In this document: in pieces, positions 27,234 to 37,176 of the stretch
Layout of the letters: each line of letters opens with the position of its first letter
How positions within the stretch are numbered: the first letter of the stretch is position 1
Assembly (NCBI RefSeq): GCF_000245815.1
Contig: NZ_JH601103.1
Span: forward strand, 1,459,527 to 1,523,526
DNA length: 64,000 nucleotides
Direction of reading: 5' to 3'
From: Dolosigranulum pigrum ATCC 51524
GTDB lineage: Bacteria > Bacillota > Bacilli > Lactobacillales > Carnobacteriaceae_A
The notes under the pieces: model-generated
Told to the model about the DNA's origin: nothing
Database searches by the model: none
Seen by the model: only the letters and a program-made list of their open reading frames with translations
Position numbers and translations under genes: made by a program

Positions 27234-27262
27234 ATTATGACAAACATAATATCATAAAGCAA
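27234..27262 (-). promoter_or_regulatory. Possible promoter of opuCABCD
   Basis: Minus strand TTGCTT (27257-27262), 17 nt, CATAAT (27234-27239). The -35 is weak. The predicted leader of about 114 nt would contain the hairpin at 27140-27175. Confidence 0.4.
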
Positions 27263-27350
27263 CTTTTTGTGAAAACCAGTACATAAATTGCTTTATTTTA
27301 AGTAGTTGATCGGGGTTTCAGTTCATATATTCTAAACTAACCCAAAACAA

Positions 27351-27374
27351 AAAACAGCGGTTATCCGCTGTTTT
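27351..27374 (-). terminator. Terminator of yajC
   Basis: Stem AAAACAGCGG / CCGCTGTTTT with a 4-nt loop and further T on the minus strand, directly after the yajC stop. Confidence 0.88.
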
Positions 27375-27384
27375 CATCTAACTA

Positions 27385-27720
27385 TTAGTTTTCGTCGGTT
27401 ACATCTGGTTCATTTGTTCCGAGTTCTTCTTCCGGAACAGTTGGGACTTCGCCAACTTTTTTCGTAATCGTTGCAACAGCGCGACGTTCAAACGTTAGGT
27501 AAATCCCTTCGCAATCAAGGACAACACGACCGTTCACACGATCAACTTCATCGACGATACCATGCAAACCACCAATTGTTTGAATCGCATCACCTGGTTG
27601 CAATGAATCTAACATTTTTTGTTGTTCCTCTTGACGTTTTTTCTGTGGTCGAATCATGAAGAACCACATGACTCCCCCAACTAAAATAAAGGGAACTAAT
27701 AAACCTACAATACCTTCCAT
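27385..27720 (-). CDS. yajC: Preprotein translocase accessory subunit YajC
   Basis: 111 aa. One N-terminal membrane helix (about 5-22) ends in FFMIRPQKKRQEEQQKML, the YajC hallmark, followed by a small beta domain with GDAIQTIGGLHGIVDEV and an acidic tail. It is an auxiliary of SecDF-YajC. A second, shorter YajC-like protein lies in the PTS operon at 61923. Confidence 0.93.
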   Translation of the reverse strand: MEGIVGLLVPFILVGGVMWFFMIRPQKKRQEEQQKMLDSLQPGDAIQTIGGLHGIVDEVDRVNGRVVLDCEGIYLTFERRAVATITKKVGEVPTVPEEELGTNEPDVTDEN

Positions 27721-27750
27721 TTGTCAATTCCTCCAATTATAAATTTTTAA

Positions 27751-27790
27751 CTAAACTATGCTCTTTTACTTTAACAAAAATAAACCATTT
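27751..27790 (-). promoter_or_regulatory. Possible promoter of yajC
   Basis: In the spacer between ruvB and yajC the minus strand shows TTGGAA, 18 nt, TAAAGT, about 50 nt before the GGAGG of yajC. Boundaries are approximate. Confidence 0.4.
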
Positions 27791-27827
27791 TTTCCAATCA
27801 TTCGCTGATTATTACTGCAATAGATAC

Positions 27828-28841
27828 TTACTGCTCGGTAGGCACTGAGATACCTAAGTGTTCATAAGCGCGGTGCGTTGCGATTCGTCCGCGAGGGGTG
27901 CGCTGCAAGAACCCTTGTTGCAATAAGTACGGTTCAATCATATCTTCAATCGTCTCTGCTTCTTCGCTAATATTAGCTGCCAGCGTATTTAAGCCAACTG
28001 GTCCGCCACCATACAGCTCAATTAATGTTGAGAGCAATTTCTGATCAACCATGTCTAAGCCTCTGTCGTCAACCCGTAACATCTCTAATGCTTCCTGGGC
28101 AATTGTATCAGTAATAATACCTTCACCCTTCACTTCGGCAAAGTCACGCACACGCTTCAATAAACGGTTAGCAATTCGCGGGGTGCCGCGAGAGCGTCGT
28201 GCAATCTCAACTGATCCCTCATCAGTGGCTTCCACATCTAACACCTCAGCTGATCGCTTAACAATACGATCCAATTCCTCTGTCGTGTAATATTCCATGT
28301 GCGCCAATATACCAAAGCGATCACGCAAAGGAGCCGACAAAGCACCTGCTCGTGTTGTTGCTCCCACCAGTGTAAAGGGCGGTAGCGGGAAGTGAACAGG
28401 ATGTGCCGATTCACCTTCACCGATAATGATATCGATAAAGAAGTCTTCCATGGCTGAATACAACATCTCCTCAATCACTCGTGGTAAGCGATGAATCTCA
28501 TCGATGAATAAAATCCCGCCCGGTTCTAAGTCATTCAGTAAAGCAACTAAATCCCCCGGTCGATCAATGGCTGGTCCCGAAGTCGTCCGGATAACCGTTT
28601 GCATTTCACTGGCAATGACCATCGCAAGTGTCGTCTTCCCCAATCCCGGTGGTCCATAAAATAAAACATGATCAAGTGCTTCATTGCGTGCTTTTGCCGC
28701 TTGAATATAAATCGATAATTCTTTTTTTATCTTTTCTTGACCAATATATTGACTCAACCATTTTGGGCGTAAAGTTTGTTCCAATGCTGCTTCTGCCTGA
28801 TCTCCTAAGTCTTCTGATACAATCCGCTCATCTGACACCAT
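27828..28841 (-). CDS. ruvB: Holliday junction branch-migration ATPase RuvB
   Basis: 337 aa AAA+ motor with Walker A FYGPPGLGKTTLA, Walker B FIDEIHRL, sensor GATTRAGALSAPLRDRFG and a C-terminal winged helix. It forms hexameric rings on Holliday junctions with RuvA, encoded 35 nt upstream. No LexA box is visible before ruvA, so the pair looks constitutive here. Confidence 0.97.
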   Translation of the reverse strand: MVSDERIVSEDLGDQAEAALEQTLRPKWLSQYIGQEKIKKELSIYIQAAKARNEALDHVLFYGPPGLGKTTLAMVIASEMQTVIRTTSGPAIDRPGDLVALLNDLEPGGILFIDEIHRLPRVIEEMLYSAMEDFFIDIIIGEGESAHPVHFPLPPFTLVGATTRAGALSAPLRDRFGILAHMEYYTTEELDRIVKRSAEVLDVEATDEGSVEIARRSRGTPRIANRLLKRVRDFAEVKGEGIITDTIAQEALEMLRVDDRGLDMVDQKLLSTLIELYGGGPVGLNTLAANISEEAETIEDMIEPYLLQQGFLQRTPRGRIATHRAYEHLGISVPTEQ

Positions 28842-28876
28842 CTTAGCTTGTTCACTTCCTCTCTATTCATTTTAAC

Positions 28877-29485
28877 TTAGCTATACAGTAATGTTCTTAA
28901 GGCTTCTTTAATATATTCATCCGTTGACATCGGTTCGAGTTCGGTTAAGTGCGATTTTACTTTTTTCACTTCACGCTTACCATAACCGAGCGCCTTCAAT
29001 GCCTCGATCGCTTCCGTTAACTGAAGATTTTCTGCTAATTTTGGCTTATCAGGCTGCGCTTCATTCGCAAGTGCTGTGGGTGATAAATCATCCAACTTCC
29101 CTTGCAAATCTAAAATAATTTGAGCCGCTGTTTTCTTCCCCACACCAGGGAATTTTTGTAAATAAGTGCGATCTTCTGCTTCAATTGCTCGAATCAAGCC
29201 ACTGTGATCTTCATTGGCCAAGATTGCTAATGCACTCTTCGGACCAATTCCAGACACATTAATCAACTTTAAGAACACATCCTTTTCACTTTTGGTTCGG
29301 AAGCCAAACAATGTCATATCATCTTGGGTTGTATTCTGATAAACATAAAGTTGTTCCGTTGTATCCAACTTATCCGTCAGTCGAAAGGGGTTGGCCATCA
29401 ACAAACGATAACCAATGCCTCCTACCTCGATGACTAAATAACTTGGATAAATTGCTGTAATCGTTCCAATAATATATTCAAACAT
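28877..29485 (-). CDS. ruvA: Holliday junction DNA-binding protein RuvA
   Basis: 202 aa. It has an N-terminal OB domain (MFEYIIGTITAIYPSYLVIEVGGIGY), tandem helix-hairpin-helix motifs (ISGIGPKSALAIL and FPGVGKKTAAQIILDL) and a C-terminal RuvB-binding three-helix domain. It precedes ruvB in one transcript. Confidence 0.96.
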   Translation of the reverse strand: MFEYIIGTITAIYPSYLVIEVGGIGYRLLMANPFRLTDKLDTTEQLYVYQNTTQDDMTLFGFRTKSEKDVFLKLINVSGIGPKSALAILANEDHSGLIRAIEAEDRTYLQKFPGVGKKTAAQIILDLQGKLDDLSPTALANEAQPDKPKLAENLQLTEAIEALKALGYGKREVKKVKSHLTELEPMSTDEYIKEALRTLLYS

Positions 29486-29518
29486 AACACACCACTCTTC
29501 TTCATGTAGTCCTTACTT

Positions 29519-29548
29519 ATTATATCACGTGAGCTCAGCCTTTATCAA
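29519..29548 (-). promoter_or_regulatory. Promoter of ruvAB
   Basis: Minus strand TTGATA (29543-29548), 18 nt, TATAAT (29519-29524). I looked for a CGAAC-N4-GTTCG element around it and found none. Confidence 0.6.
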
Positions 29549-29591
29549 CAAAGTAAGAGACGTGACCATGTGACCGCTCTAAGTTATCCCC

Positions 29592-30032
29592 TTACTCGAA
29601 CTCCGACACATATTCGTCATAGCCTTGCTCGGCCAACTCAGACTTCGGAATAAATTTAAGCGCTGCTGAGTTAATACAGTAACGTAATCCCCCTTTATCA
29701 GTCGGCCCATCTGTAAAGACATGTCCTAAGTGTGAATCTGCTTCGGGACTTCTCACCTCAGTCCGCTCCAATCCATGAGAGGTATCGCGCTTCTCTTTCA
29801 CTCCGCGCTTTTTAATCGGTTGCGTAAACGATGGCCAGCCACAACCAGCATCATATTTATCTTTTGATGAAAATAATGGTTCGCCACTCACCACATCGAC
29901 ATAAATTCCTTCCTCATCGAAGTCATTATATTCACCAGAGTGTGGGCGTTCTGTTGCATTTTCTTGCGTGACACGGTACTGAATTTCAGTTAATTGTGCT
30001 CGCAACTCGTTTTTGTCTTTTTTGTTTGTCAT
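29592..30032 (-). CDS. msrB: Peptide-methionine (R)-S-oxide reductase MsrB
   Basis: 146 aa single-domain MsrB with GCGWPSF, VRSPEADSHLGHVF and the catalytic RYCINSAAL cysteine. The two CxxC pairs of zinc-binding MsrB are absent, so this is the zinc-less form. No msrA is fused or adjacent. It starts 14 nt after mutL and is probably co-transcribed with ymdB-mutS-mutL. Confidence 0.95.
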   Translation of the reverse strand: MTNKKDKNELRAQLTEIQYRVTQENATERPHSGEYNDFDEEGIYVDVVSGEPLFSSKDKYDAGCGWPSFTQPIKKRGVKEKRDTSHGLERTEVRSPEADSHLGHVFTDGPTDKGGLRYCINSAALKFIPKSELAEQGYDEYVSEFE

Positions 30033-30046
30033 ATGAATAAGCTCCT

Positions 30047-31984
30047 TTATCTATCTTGAATGCGTTTAAACATCTTTTCAATTTCTAAGTTTGTCAGTTG
30101 TACTAAGGTTGGGCGCCCGTGTGGACAATTATAAGGATTCTCGCAATTGCTTAGATCTTCGATTAAGGCTCTCGCTTCGTCATCACTCAGATGATGATTG
30201 GCCTTGATTGATCGTTTACAACTCATCATAATGGCTGTTGCTTCACGGAATTTTTTCACTGTAAGCTCTTTTTTATCCAGCAAGAAATCAATCATTTCCT
30301 TCACTGTTGCTTCTTCTTGTCCATGAATGAACCAAGATGGGTGGCTATTGAGAACAAACGTATTCTTCCCAAAGGCTTCTAAAAAAATGCCCGCTGCTTC
30401 TAATTGTTCCATTTGTTGTCTTATTTCAATGGTCTCATTCGTTGGATATTCCAAGACAATCGGTACGAGTAAATTTTGTTGGGCGGTGCCGTCTTGATCA
30501 ATCACTCGGCGATAATACTCGTACTTCACCCGTTCTTGAGCGGCATGCTGATCAATAATATACAGTCCACGTTCATTTTGGGCAAATAAATACGTGCCGT
30601 GCATTTGTCCAATATAATCCACTGCGGGAAATCCGTCTCTATTTGTCAGCTGGGTGGCCTGATCCGTAGTTAATTCAGAAGTTTCCCCCATGTAATCTAG
30701 ACGGTCCTCCGCTACCTCTAGTGGAGAGTCTGTAACATGACGACTCTGCTCTAACGCGCCCTCAGAAGAGAATGCAGTCTCATGTTGCGTTTTCTGAGCC
30801 TTCGTTGTCTGATCTGTTTGTTCTTGTATGAGATGCTGCTCATCTGATATATCTGACTGAGAATAAGAGTTAACTTGTGATTTGAACGATCGCACATGAG
30901 ATTTGTCCCTATGAAAATCAATTTGTGTTTGATTATACGTTGGGGTATCTTTTTTCGTCTGTTTATTTTGGTCAATGTTCTCTAAGCCACTTGGAATACG
31001 CACTTCTTCGTTCATTACTTGCTGAACGGATTGCTTAATAAGATTGCATAAGTCAGCTTCGTTACTAATACGGACTTCATGTTTTGTTGGGTGCACATTT
31101 ACATCTAGGAGGAGTGGGTCCATTTCGATATGAAGTACTGCTAAGGGATACCGATTGATCATCAATTTCGAACCATAACCCTCTGTAATGGCTTTATTGA
31201 TCGCATAGTTTTTAATATAGCGACCATTCACGACAATCGTGATATACGACCGATTCGATCGATTCAATTCCGGCAGTGAGATATATCCTGATACCTTGAA
31301 ATCAAAGTTCTCACCGGTGATCTTCCGCATTTTTTTAGCTGAACTAACTCCGTACACCCCAGCAATTGCTTGTTTTAAGTTGTCATTTCCTGGAGTTCGC
31401 GTTAAGGTGGACTCTTCATGAACGAGCTTGAAGCTAATAGCTGGATTCGCTAGTGCAAATCGGTTAATACTATCCGTAATATGAGAGAGCTCTGTCTGCA
31501 AGGTGCGCACATGCTTTAATCGAGCCGGTGTATTGAAGAAAATATCTTCTACCTGAATCATCGTCCCTTCCCGTGCTGAGGCACTTCTGTCTTCAGTAAC
31601 TTTGCCTCCTTCTAAGACAAGGTGGCGTCCTTTTTCGCCAGCTTGAGCTGTTTCAATCATCACTTTCGACACACTGGCAATACTAGGAAGTGCCTCACCG
31701 CGAAACCCAAGCGTCCGGATTCGGAAGAGATCTTCGCTTGAAAGCAATTTGCTTGTCGCATGGCGCTTGAAAGCAGCAGGGACTTCTTCATACGGAATAC
31801 CCGCCCCGTTATCGGTCACTCGAATAAGGCGCATCCCTGATTCTTCAATATGCACATCAACCTTATCTGCTCCAGCATCAATCGCATTCTCAATCAATTC
31901 CTTCACTACCGATGCGGGACGTTCAATAACTTCTCCCGCAGCGATTTGGTTCGCTAAAGCATCGGGCATAATTTGAATCGGCAT
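30047..31984 (-). CDS. mutL: DNA mismatch repair protein MutL
   Basis: 645 aa. The N-terminal GHKL ATPase (about 1-330) has ELIENAIDAGAD, DNGAGI and GFRGEALPSIASV. A long Gln/Ser/Thr-rich linker (about 340-455) leads to the C-terminal endonuclease domain with the metal motif DQHAAQERVKYE and the conserved SCKRSIKANHHL and CPHGRPT. It is therefore a nicking MutL, as in other bacteria lacking MutH. RBS AAAGGAG overlaps the end of mutS. Confidence 0.97.
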   Translation of the reverse strand: MPIQIMPDALANQIAAGEVIERPASVVKELIENAIDAGADKVDVHIEESGMRLIRVTDNGAGIPYEEVPAAFKRHATSKLLSSEDLFRIRTLGFRGEALPSIASVSKVMIETAQAGEKGRHLVLEGGKVTEDRSASAREGTMIQVEDIFFNTPARLKHVRTLQTELSHITDSINRFALANPAISFKLVHEESTLTRTPGNDNLKQAIAGVYGVSSAKKMRKITGENFDFKVSGYISLPELNRSNRSYITIVVNGRYIKNYAINKAITEGYGSKLMINRYPLAVLHIEMDPLLLDVNVHPTKHEVRISNEADLCNLIKQSVQQVMNEEVRIPSGLENIDQNKQTKKDTPTYNQTQIDFHRDKSHVRSFKSQVNSYSQSDISDEQHLIQEQTDQTTKAQKTQHETAFSSEGALEQSRHVTDSPLEVAEDRLDYMGETSELTTDQATQLTNRDGFPAVDYIGQMHGTYLFAQNERGLYIIDQHAAQERVKYEYYRRVIDQDGTAQQNLLVPIVLEYPTNETIEIRQQMEQLEAAGIFLEAFGKNTFVLNSHPSWFIHGQEEATVKEMIDFLLDKKELTVKKFREATAIMMSCKRSIKANHHLSDDEARALIEDLSNCENPYNCPHGRPTLVQLTNLEIEKMFKRIQDR

Positions 31985-34591
31985 CTAGTCTGCTCCTTTC
32001 TCTAACTGCTTCACTAACTCACGAATCGTATCAAAAGCATCCAGTGGTGTTGTCTCAGTTAAATTTATTGCTTGCAGTTGTTCAATCACCGCTTGTTCAG
32101 CCGGTGATTTCGTATTCTCCGCCTTAAATAAAGCCAACTGCTCAGTTGTTTCTTCCACTGTGGTCACCGCTTCATCACTTGCCTGACTAATCGTTGCCCC
32201 CTTAGTCTGTTCTAAGTCTCTCAAGATCATTGATGCCCGATCTAACAAGTCTTCAGGCAACCCTGCCAGTTGTGCGACTTGTACACCGTAACTTTTATCA
32301 CCTGGACCTGGCTTAATCTTATGCAAGAAAACAAGCGATCCCCGTTCTTCCACTGCACCAACATGGATATTTTCTAACTTGTCTAGTCGTTTCGATAGCT
32401 CCGTTAACTCGTGATAATGGGTAGAGAAGAGCGTCTTCGCCCCAATACGATTATGCACATACTCAATAATCGCCTCTGCAAGGGCCATACCATCGTACGT
32501 TGCTGTTCCTCGACCAATCTCATCAAATAGCAATAAACTGCGGCTGGTGGCATTTTGGATCGCATGATTGGTCTCATTCATCTCCACCATAAAGGTACTC
32601 TGCCCCCCAAATAAGTCATCCATCGCCCCAATTCGGGTAAATATCTGATCAAATAACGGCAACGAAGCGTGACTGGCCGGAACGAAGCAACCCATCTGTC
32701 CCATAATAACGATGAGAGCTAACTGACGCATATACGTACTCTTCCCAGACATATTCGGCCCCGTAATAAGTAAAATATCTGTTTCGTTCGTCATCTCAAT
32801 ATCATTCGGTACATATGACTGATCATTCATCACTTTCTCCACCACTGGATGGCGTCCAGACTCAATCACAATATCTTGACTATCGGTGTGATACGTAGGC
32901 TTCACGTAATTATATGTTTCACTGACTTCAGCAAAAGATTGCAATACATCCACCTTCGCTACTGCTTTAGCCAACGATTGAATTCGTTTAATATAACCTT
33001 TTACCTCTTCGCGCACTTGTATAAATAATTCATATTCTAAGGCTTGTGATTTTTCTTCTGCTCCTAAAATTAGACTTTCTTTTTCCTTTAATTCTGGCGT
33101 GATATAACGTTCTGAGTTTGCTAATGTTTGCTTACGCTCATATCGATCCAAATCAACTTTCTCAATATGTGATTTAGTCACTTCGATATAGTATCCAAAA
33201 ACTTTATTAAAGCCTACCTTCAAGTTTTTAATGCCTGTTTGTTCACGTTCTTGTGCTTGTAGATCAGCAATCCATTGCTTCCCGTTCGACATAGCACTTA
33301 AGTATTTATCTAATTGCTCATCAAAGCCAAAGTTAATAATCTCACCTTCTGTCACTGATAATGGCGGCTCTTCTTGAATGGCTCGCTCAATCAGATCAGC
33401 AACTTCTACGACAGGATCGAGCTGTGCTAAGACTTGATCCCACACTCCCTCATCATTCATCAGCTGCAACATCTCGCGCAAGTGCGGAATCATCTGAAGC
33501 GACTGCTTTAACTGAATCAAGTCCCGCGCATTGACACTCCCATAGGCTACGCGTCCGGCCAATCGCTCAAGATCATACACTTCTTTCAGTACTGCGATTA
33601 AATCCGATCGCTCCAAGAAGTAATGCATCAGCGAATCAATGAGAAGATGCCGTTCTTGAATACCGTCTACATGAATCAGCGGCTTATCCAACCAGCTCTT
33701 CAACATCCGGCCGCCCATTGCCGTTTTTGTCTCATCTAACAACCACAACAAGGTCCCTTCCTTCGTCCCATCACGGAGAGAAGTTGTCAACTCCAAGTTC
33801 CGTCGAGCTTCCTTCCCATATACTAAGAAGTGATCCATCTCATACACTTCGGCTTGTTGCAAGTGGTCTAACTGACGCATTTGGGTTTGGGCTAAATAAT
33901 GCAACAGGACGTCCAGTGCTTTTGTCAGCGGTCCCTCAGGCACATCTACCTTCAATTCGTCAAACTCAGCATGAGCACTCAACTCAGCTATCTCCGATAT
34001 AGTCAGATCAAACCGCTTCGCCAACATATCGGTAAGCTCAGTTAAAGTCTCTTCTTGCTTCACCACTTCTTTCACCGCAAGTGTTTCAATTTCAGTAATA
34101 AGATCACTTTCTTTGTCAGTTAATGTCACGCGAAGTTCTCCAGTTGATAGATCAGCATAAGCCAAGCCATAGCGATGAGCTTGTTCCACCATAGCCGCAA
34201 CAAATGTATTCTCCTTTGCTTCAATAGCACTGCCTTCCATCACGGTTCCCGGTGTAATCACTTGAACCACTTCTCGCTTGACCATCCCTTTTGCTTCTTT
34301 TGGATCTTCAACTTGTTCACAGACCGCAACCTTATAACCCATCTCAACTAACTGATTGATATACCCTTGCGCTGAATGATGTGGCACACCACACATCGGT
34401 ACTTCTACTTCAGCCTTTTTATTGCGACTAGTCAAGGTCAATTCTAACAATTGAGCAACTTCCTTCGCATCTTCAAAAAATAATTCATAAAAATCCCCTA
34501 GCCGAAAGAATAAAAATGCATCCGGATGATTCTCTTTCATTGTCAAGTACTGTTGCATCATCGGAGTATGTTTTGATTTATCTCTTGCCAT
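31985..34591 (-). CDS. mutS: DNA mismatch recognition ATPase MutS
   Basis: 868 aa, full-length MutS1. The N-terminal mismatch-binding domain carries the FYELF motif (LGDFYELFFEDA), with the lever and clamp domains in the middle and the ABC-type ATPase ITGPNMSGKSTYMRQ, DEIGRGTATYDG and STHYHELT near the C-terminus. mutL follows directly. Confidence 0.97.
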   Translation of the reverse strand: MARDKSKHTPMMQQYLTMKENHPDAFLFFRLGDFYELFFEDAKEVAQLLELTLTSRNKKAEVEVPMCGVPHHSAQGYINQLVEMGYKVAVCEQVEDPKEAKGMVKREVVQVITPGTVMEGSAIEAKENTFVAAMVEQAHRYGLAYADLSTGELRVTLTDKESDLITEIETLAVKEVVKQEETLTELTDMLAKRFDLTISEIAELSAHAEFDELKVDVPEGPLTKALDVLLHYLAQTQMRQLDHLQQAEVYEMDHFLVYGKEARRNLELTTSLRDGTKEGTLLWLLDETKTAMGGRMLKSWLDKPLIHVDGIQERHLLIDSLMHYFLERSDLIAVLKEVYDLERLAGRVAYGSVNARDLIQLKQSLQMIPHLREMLQLMNDEGVWDQVLAQLDPVVEVADLIERAIQEEPPLSVTEGEIINFGFDEQLDKYLSAMSNGKQWIADLQAQEREQTGIKNLKVGFNKVFGYYIEVTKSHIEKVDLDRYERKQTLANSERYITPELKEKESLILGAEEKSQALEYELFIQVREEVKGYIKRIQSLAKAVAKVDVLQSFAEVSETYNYVKPTYHTDSQDIVIESGRHPVVEKVMNDQSYVPNDIEMTNETDILLITGPNMSGKSTYMRQLALIVIMGQMGCFVPASHASLPLFDQIFTRIGAMDDLFGGQSTFMVEMNETNHAIQNATSRSLLLFDEIGRGTATYDGMALAEAIIEYVHNRIGAKTLFSTHYHELTELSKRLDKLENIHVGAVEERGSLVFLHKIKPGPGDKSYGVQVAQLAGLPEDLLDRASMILRDLEQTKGATISQASDEAVTTVEETTEQLALFKAENTKSPAEQAVIEQLQAINLTETTPLDAFDTIRELVKQLEKGAD

Positions 34592-34625
34592 ACTATCGCT
34601 ACCTTTCTATTAGCTGACGTCATTT

Positions 34626-35426
34626 TTAACGTAGCATTGGATTATCGTCATCAATTCGAATCATTTTAATCGAACGCGCTCGTCCATCTGTCTTCAGATC
34701 AATCAGACAAGCATTGAGACGTTTACGTCCACCTTTGGGCACAGAAAAACGTGTCGGCATCTGTGTTAAAAACTTCTCCAGAATCGGTTCTTTCTCCATA
34801 CCAAGAATGCCGTCATAAAAGCCGGTCATCCCGACATCTGTGACATACGCTGTTCCTTGGGGTAAAATTCGTTCGTCCCCAGTTTGCACATGTGTATGCG
34901 TCCCGACCACGGCAGAAGCTGTGCCATCTAAGAACCAGCCCATTGCTTCCTTCTCACTTGTGGTTTCGGCATGGAAGTCCACAAAAATATAATCCGTTCG
35001 CTTCTTTGCTTCTGCAACTAGCTGCTGGCCAACTTTGAATGGACTATCGAAGTCCCCCATAAACGACCGACCATGTAAATTAATAACCGCCAATTCTTGA
35101 TCATTCACCCGAATAAACGTCATGCCACGACCGGGTGTTGCCTCCGGATCAGGATAATTAGCCGGACGAATCAATGAAGGTGTTCGGTCAATGTAATCAT
35201 AAATCTCACGATGGTCCCACGTATGATTTCCCATCGTCACAATATCAACACCACACGTTTTAAGTTCTTTATAGTTTTTCTCCGACAAACCACGCCCTCC
35301 AGACGCATTCTCGCCATTAGCAATCGTCACTTGCGGTTTATACTGTTGCTTTAATCTTGGTAAATAGTCACTCAATGCTTGACGCCCGGGCGCTCCAACA
35401 ATATCTCCAATAAATAAAATTTTCAT
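34626..35426 (-). CDS. ymdB: YmdB-family metallophosphoesterase (2',3'-cAMP phosphodiesterase type)
   Basis: 266 aa from ATG 35426; the ATG at 35444 lies before the RBS AAAAGGTG and is discounted. Dinuclear metal motifs: GDIVG, NGENASGGRG, MGNHTWDH, DFHAE, GTHTHVQT. In Bacillus YmdB hydrolyses 2',3'-cAMP and interacts with RNase Y; rny is in this window too, 10 kb away. It heads the mutS-mutL-msrB transcript. Confidence 0.92.
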   Translation of the reverse strand: MKILFIGDIVGAPGRQALSDYLPRLKQQYKPQVTIANGENASGGRGLSEKNYKELKTCGVDIVTMGNHTWDHREIYDYIDRTPSLIRPANYPDPEATPGRGMTFIRVNDQELAVINLHGRSFMGDFDSPFKVGQQLVAEAKKRTDYIFVDFHAETTSEKEAMGWFLDGTASAVVGTHTHVQTGDERILPQGTAYVTDVGMTGFYDGILGMEKEPILEKFLTQMPTRFSVPKGGRKRLNACLIDLKTDGRARSIKMIRIDDDNPMLR

Positions 35427-35455
35427 CGCATTCACCTTTTTCATTCTGTCCTTTT

Positions 35456-35484
35456 ATTTTACCAATGATTGCCCCATTTCACAA
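35456..35484 (-). promoter_or_regulatory. Promoter of ymdB-mutS-mutL-msrB
   Basis: Minus strand TTGTGA (35479-35484), 17 nt, TAAAAT (35456-35461), 30 nt upstream of the ymdB start. The rest of the 35427-35793 spacer shows only the dsdA terminator and no gene. Confidence 0.55.
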
Positions 35485-35724
35485 AAAAAGTATCCTTACT
35501 TTGCTTTTATGGCTAAAAACGATCCATCTAGCAACTGTCGCACAATCACGACTTAACAGAGAATAACTTAATAATTATAGATTGATTTATAAAAATGATA
35601 GTTTTAAGGATCAAGTGCTTATTTAAGCAAGTTTTTAGGCCAACCAATGCATTTGTTTTGATGTATTATATTAAAATTTATCAATCTTTTACTGGAATTG
35701 ACTATGTAAGTACATCTTTTTAAA

Positions 35725-35772
35725 TAAATGAAGCGCGGTAACGAAAATAATTTCGTCAACGCGCTTCATTTT
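35725..35772 (-). terminator. Terminator of the dsdA operon
   Basis: AAATGAAGCGCG / CGCGCTTCATTT stem enclosing an inner ACGAAA / TTTCGT stem, with flanking T-rich sequence on both strands. It lies 20 nt after the dsdA stop. Confidence 0.85.
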
Positions 35773-35793
35773 ATTATATTGGAAATTCACTTA

Positions 35794-37131
35794 TTAGATA
35801 AGATCTTTTCCTTGTTGATAAAATCTTTCCATATTATCTTCAGGCACCATACTTCCCCCAGTTGCCCAAGCAATATGAGTCGCATTATCCATCTTATCAA
35901 CTAGACCATTCTCTTCCAAATAGCGTTGGCCAGCTTCAGTCTGGAATAACATGGCTGGGCCAGGTAATCCCGCTAGAGCAGCAGGTTCTAAGCAAATATT
36001 TTCTAAATCGATCATTTTTGTTAGTAATATCTTTTGATCCTCTTCGCTAACAGTCAGACCACCATTAAAGTAATTATGCATCAATTCTGCGACAAAACCT
36101 GATGTACGTGGAACAGCTAAACCATCCATATTAGTCACTGCATCAATTCCCACATCTAATACAGAAATACCATCATATTTCTTCGTCATTAGACCAACTA
36201 ACATAGATGGCATGTGAGTTGGTTGTGCGAAGAAGCAGTGTACATTATTGCCATAGATTTGTTTTAGTCCAAATGCTGTTCCACCTGGACTTCCGCCGAT
36301 TCCACATGGCGAATAAGTAAATAATGGATGATCTTCATCGACGGTAATATTACGTTCTTCAAGCTGTTTTTTCAATCGACTCCCAGCAACTGTGTATCCC
36401 AAGAATAGATCAACAGAATGTTCATCATCTACAAAATAAGATTTTGGATCCGCATTCGATTCAGCACGCCCACGCTTAACGGCTTCTGTAAAGTTAGTTT
36501 TATGTTCAACTACATTAACACCTTTGCTTCTTAGATGTTCTTTCTTCCAATCTTTAGCATCATAAGACATATGGACAGTTACATCAAAACCAAATGCAGC
36601 GGACATTACACCAACACTAATTCCTAAGTTACCAGTTGTTCCAACCATGATCTTATACTGACTAAATACATCCTTGAATGCTTGAGAGCCAAATTTTGTG
36701 TAATCATCATCATAGCCGTCTAAAATACCAGCTTCCAAAGCAACATCCTCAGCATGTTTTAGCACTTCATAAATAGCTCCACGTGCTTTAATGGTTCCCG
36801 CAATCGGCAACGTATCATCCCGTTTTAAAAGAAGATCTCCCTTAATGGAGGTATCATAATGCGCTTCTAAAAAATGCTTAAACTCAGGAATTTCAGAAAG
36901 ATCAGATTCTATAATACCATTTCTATCTCTCGTTTCAGGGAAATATTCGTTAAAATATGGCGCAAATCTTTTCAATCTATCTTCTGCATCTTTCACATCT
37001 GCAGCTGAATATTTGGAACATTCATTAGCTTTATCGATTCCCTCATACTTGTCATTGACCCAAAAAATTGGCTGATAGTTTAATACGGTTTCTAGTTTTG
37101 GATTTTCTTTTGTTAGTGTAGTGATATTCAT
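35794..37131 (-). CDS. dsdA: D-serine ammonia-lyase (D-serine dehydratase)
   Basis: 445 aa fold-type II PLP enzyme converting D-serine to pyruvate and ammonia. The PLP lysine lies in GTIKARGAIYEVL, the phosphate/substrate loops are TTGNLGISVG and CGIGGSPGGTAFGLK, and VPRTSGFVAELM and WATGGSMVPE are typical of DsdA. No dsdC-type regulator or dsdX-type permease adjoins; instead a PfoR-like membrane gene lies 45 nt upstream in the same transcript. Confidence 0.94.
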   Translation of the reverse strand: MNITTLTKENPKLETVLNYQPIFWVNDKYEGIDKANECSKYSAADVKDAEDRLKRFAPYFNEYFPETRDRNGIIESDLSEIPEFKHFLEAHYDTSIKGDLLLKRDDTLPIAGTIKARGAIYEVLKHAEDVALEAGILDGYDDDYTKFGSQAFKDVFSQYKIMVGTTGNLGISVGVMSAAFGFDVTVHMSYDAKDWKKEHLRSKGVNVVEHKTNFTEAVKRGRAESNADPKSYFVDDEHSVDLFLGYTVAGSRLKKQLEERNITVDEDHPLFTYSPCGIGGSPGGTAFGLKQIYGNNVHCFFAQPTHMPSMLVGLMTKKYDGISVLDVGIDAVTNMDGLAVPRTSGFVAELMHNYFNGGLTVSEEDQKILLTKMIDLENICLEPAALAGLPGPAMLFQTEAGQRYLEENGLVDKMDNATHIAWATGGSMVPEDNMERFYQQGKDLI

Positions 37132-37176
37132 AATTAATCTCCTCCTAAAGTAATATTATTAAAGTTAAGAATATAC

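Noticed and set aside
29486..29591. LexA box before ruvAB and repeat GTGACC-AT-GTGACC
   Set aside because: No CGAAC-N4-GTTCG element; the GTGACC repeat is direct and short, without further support.
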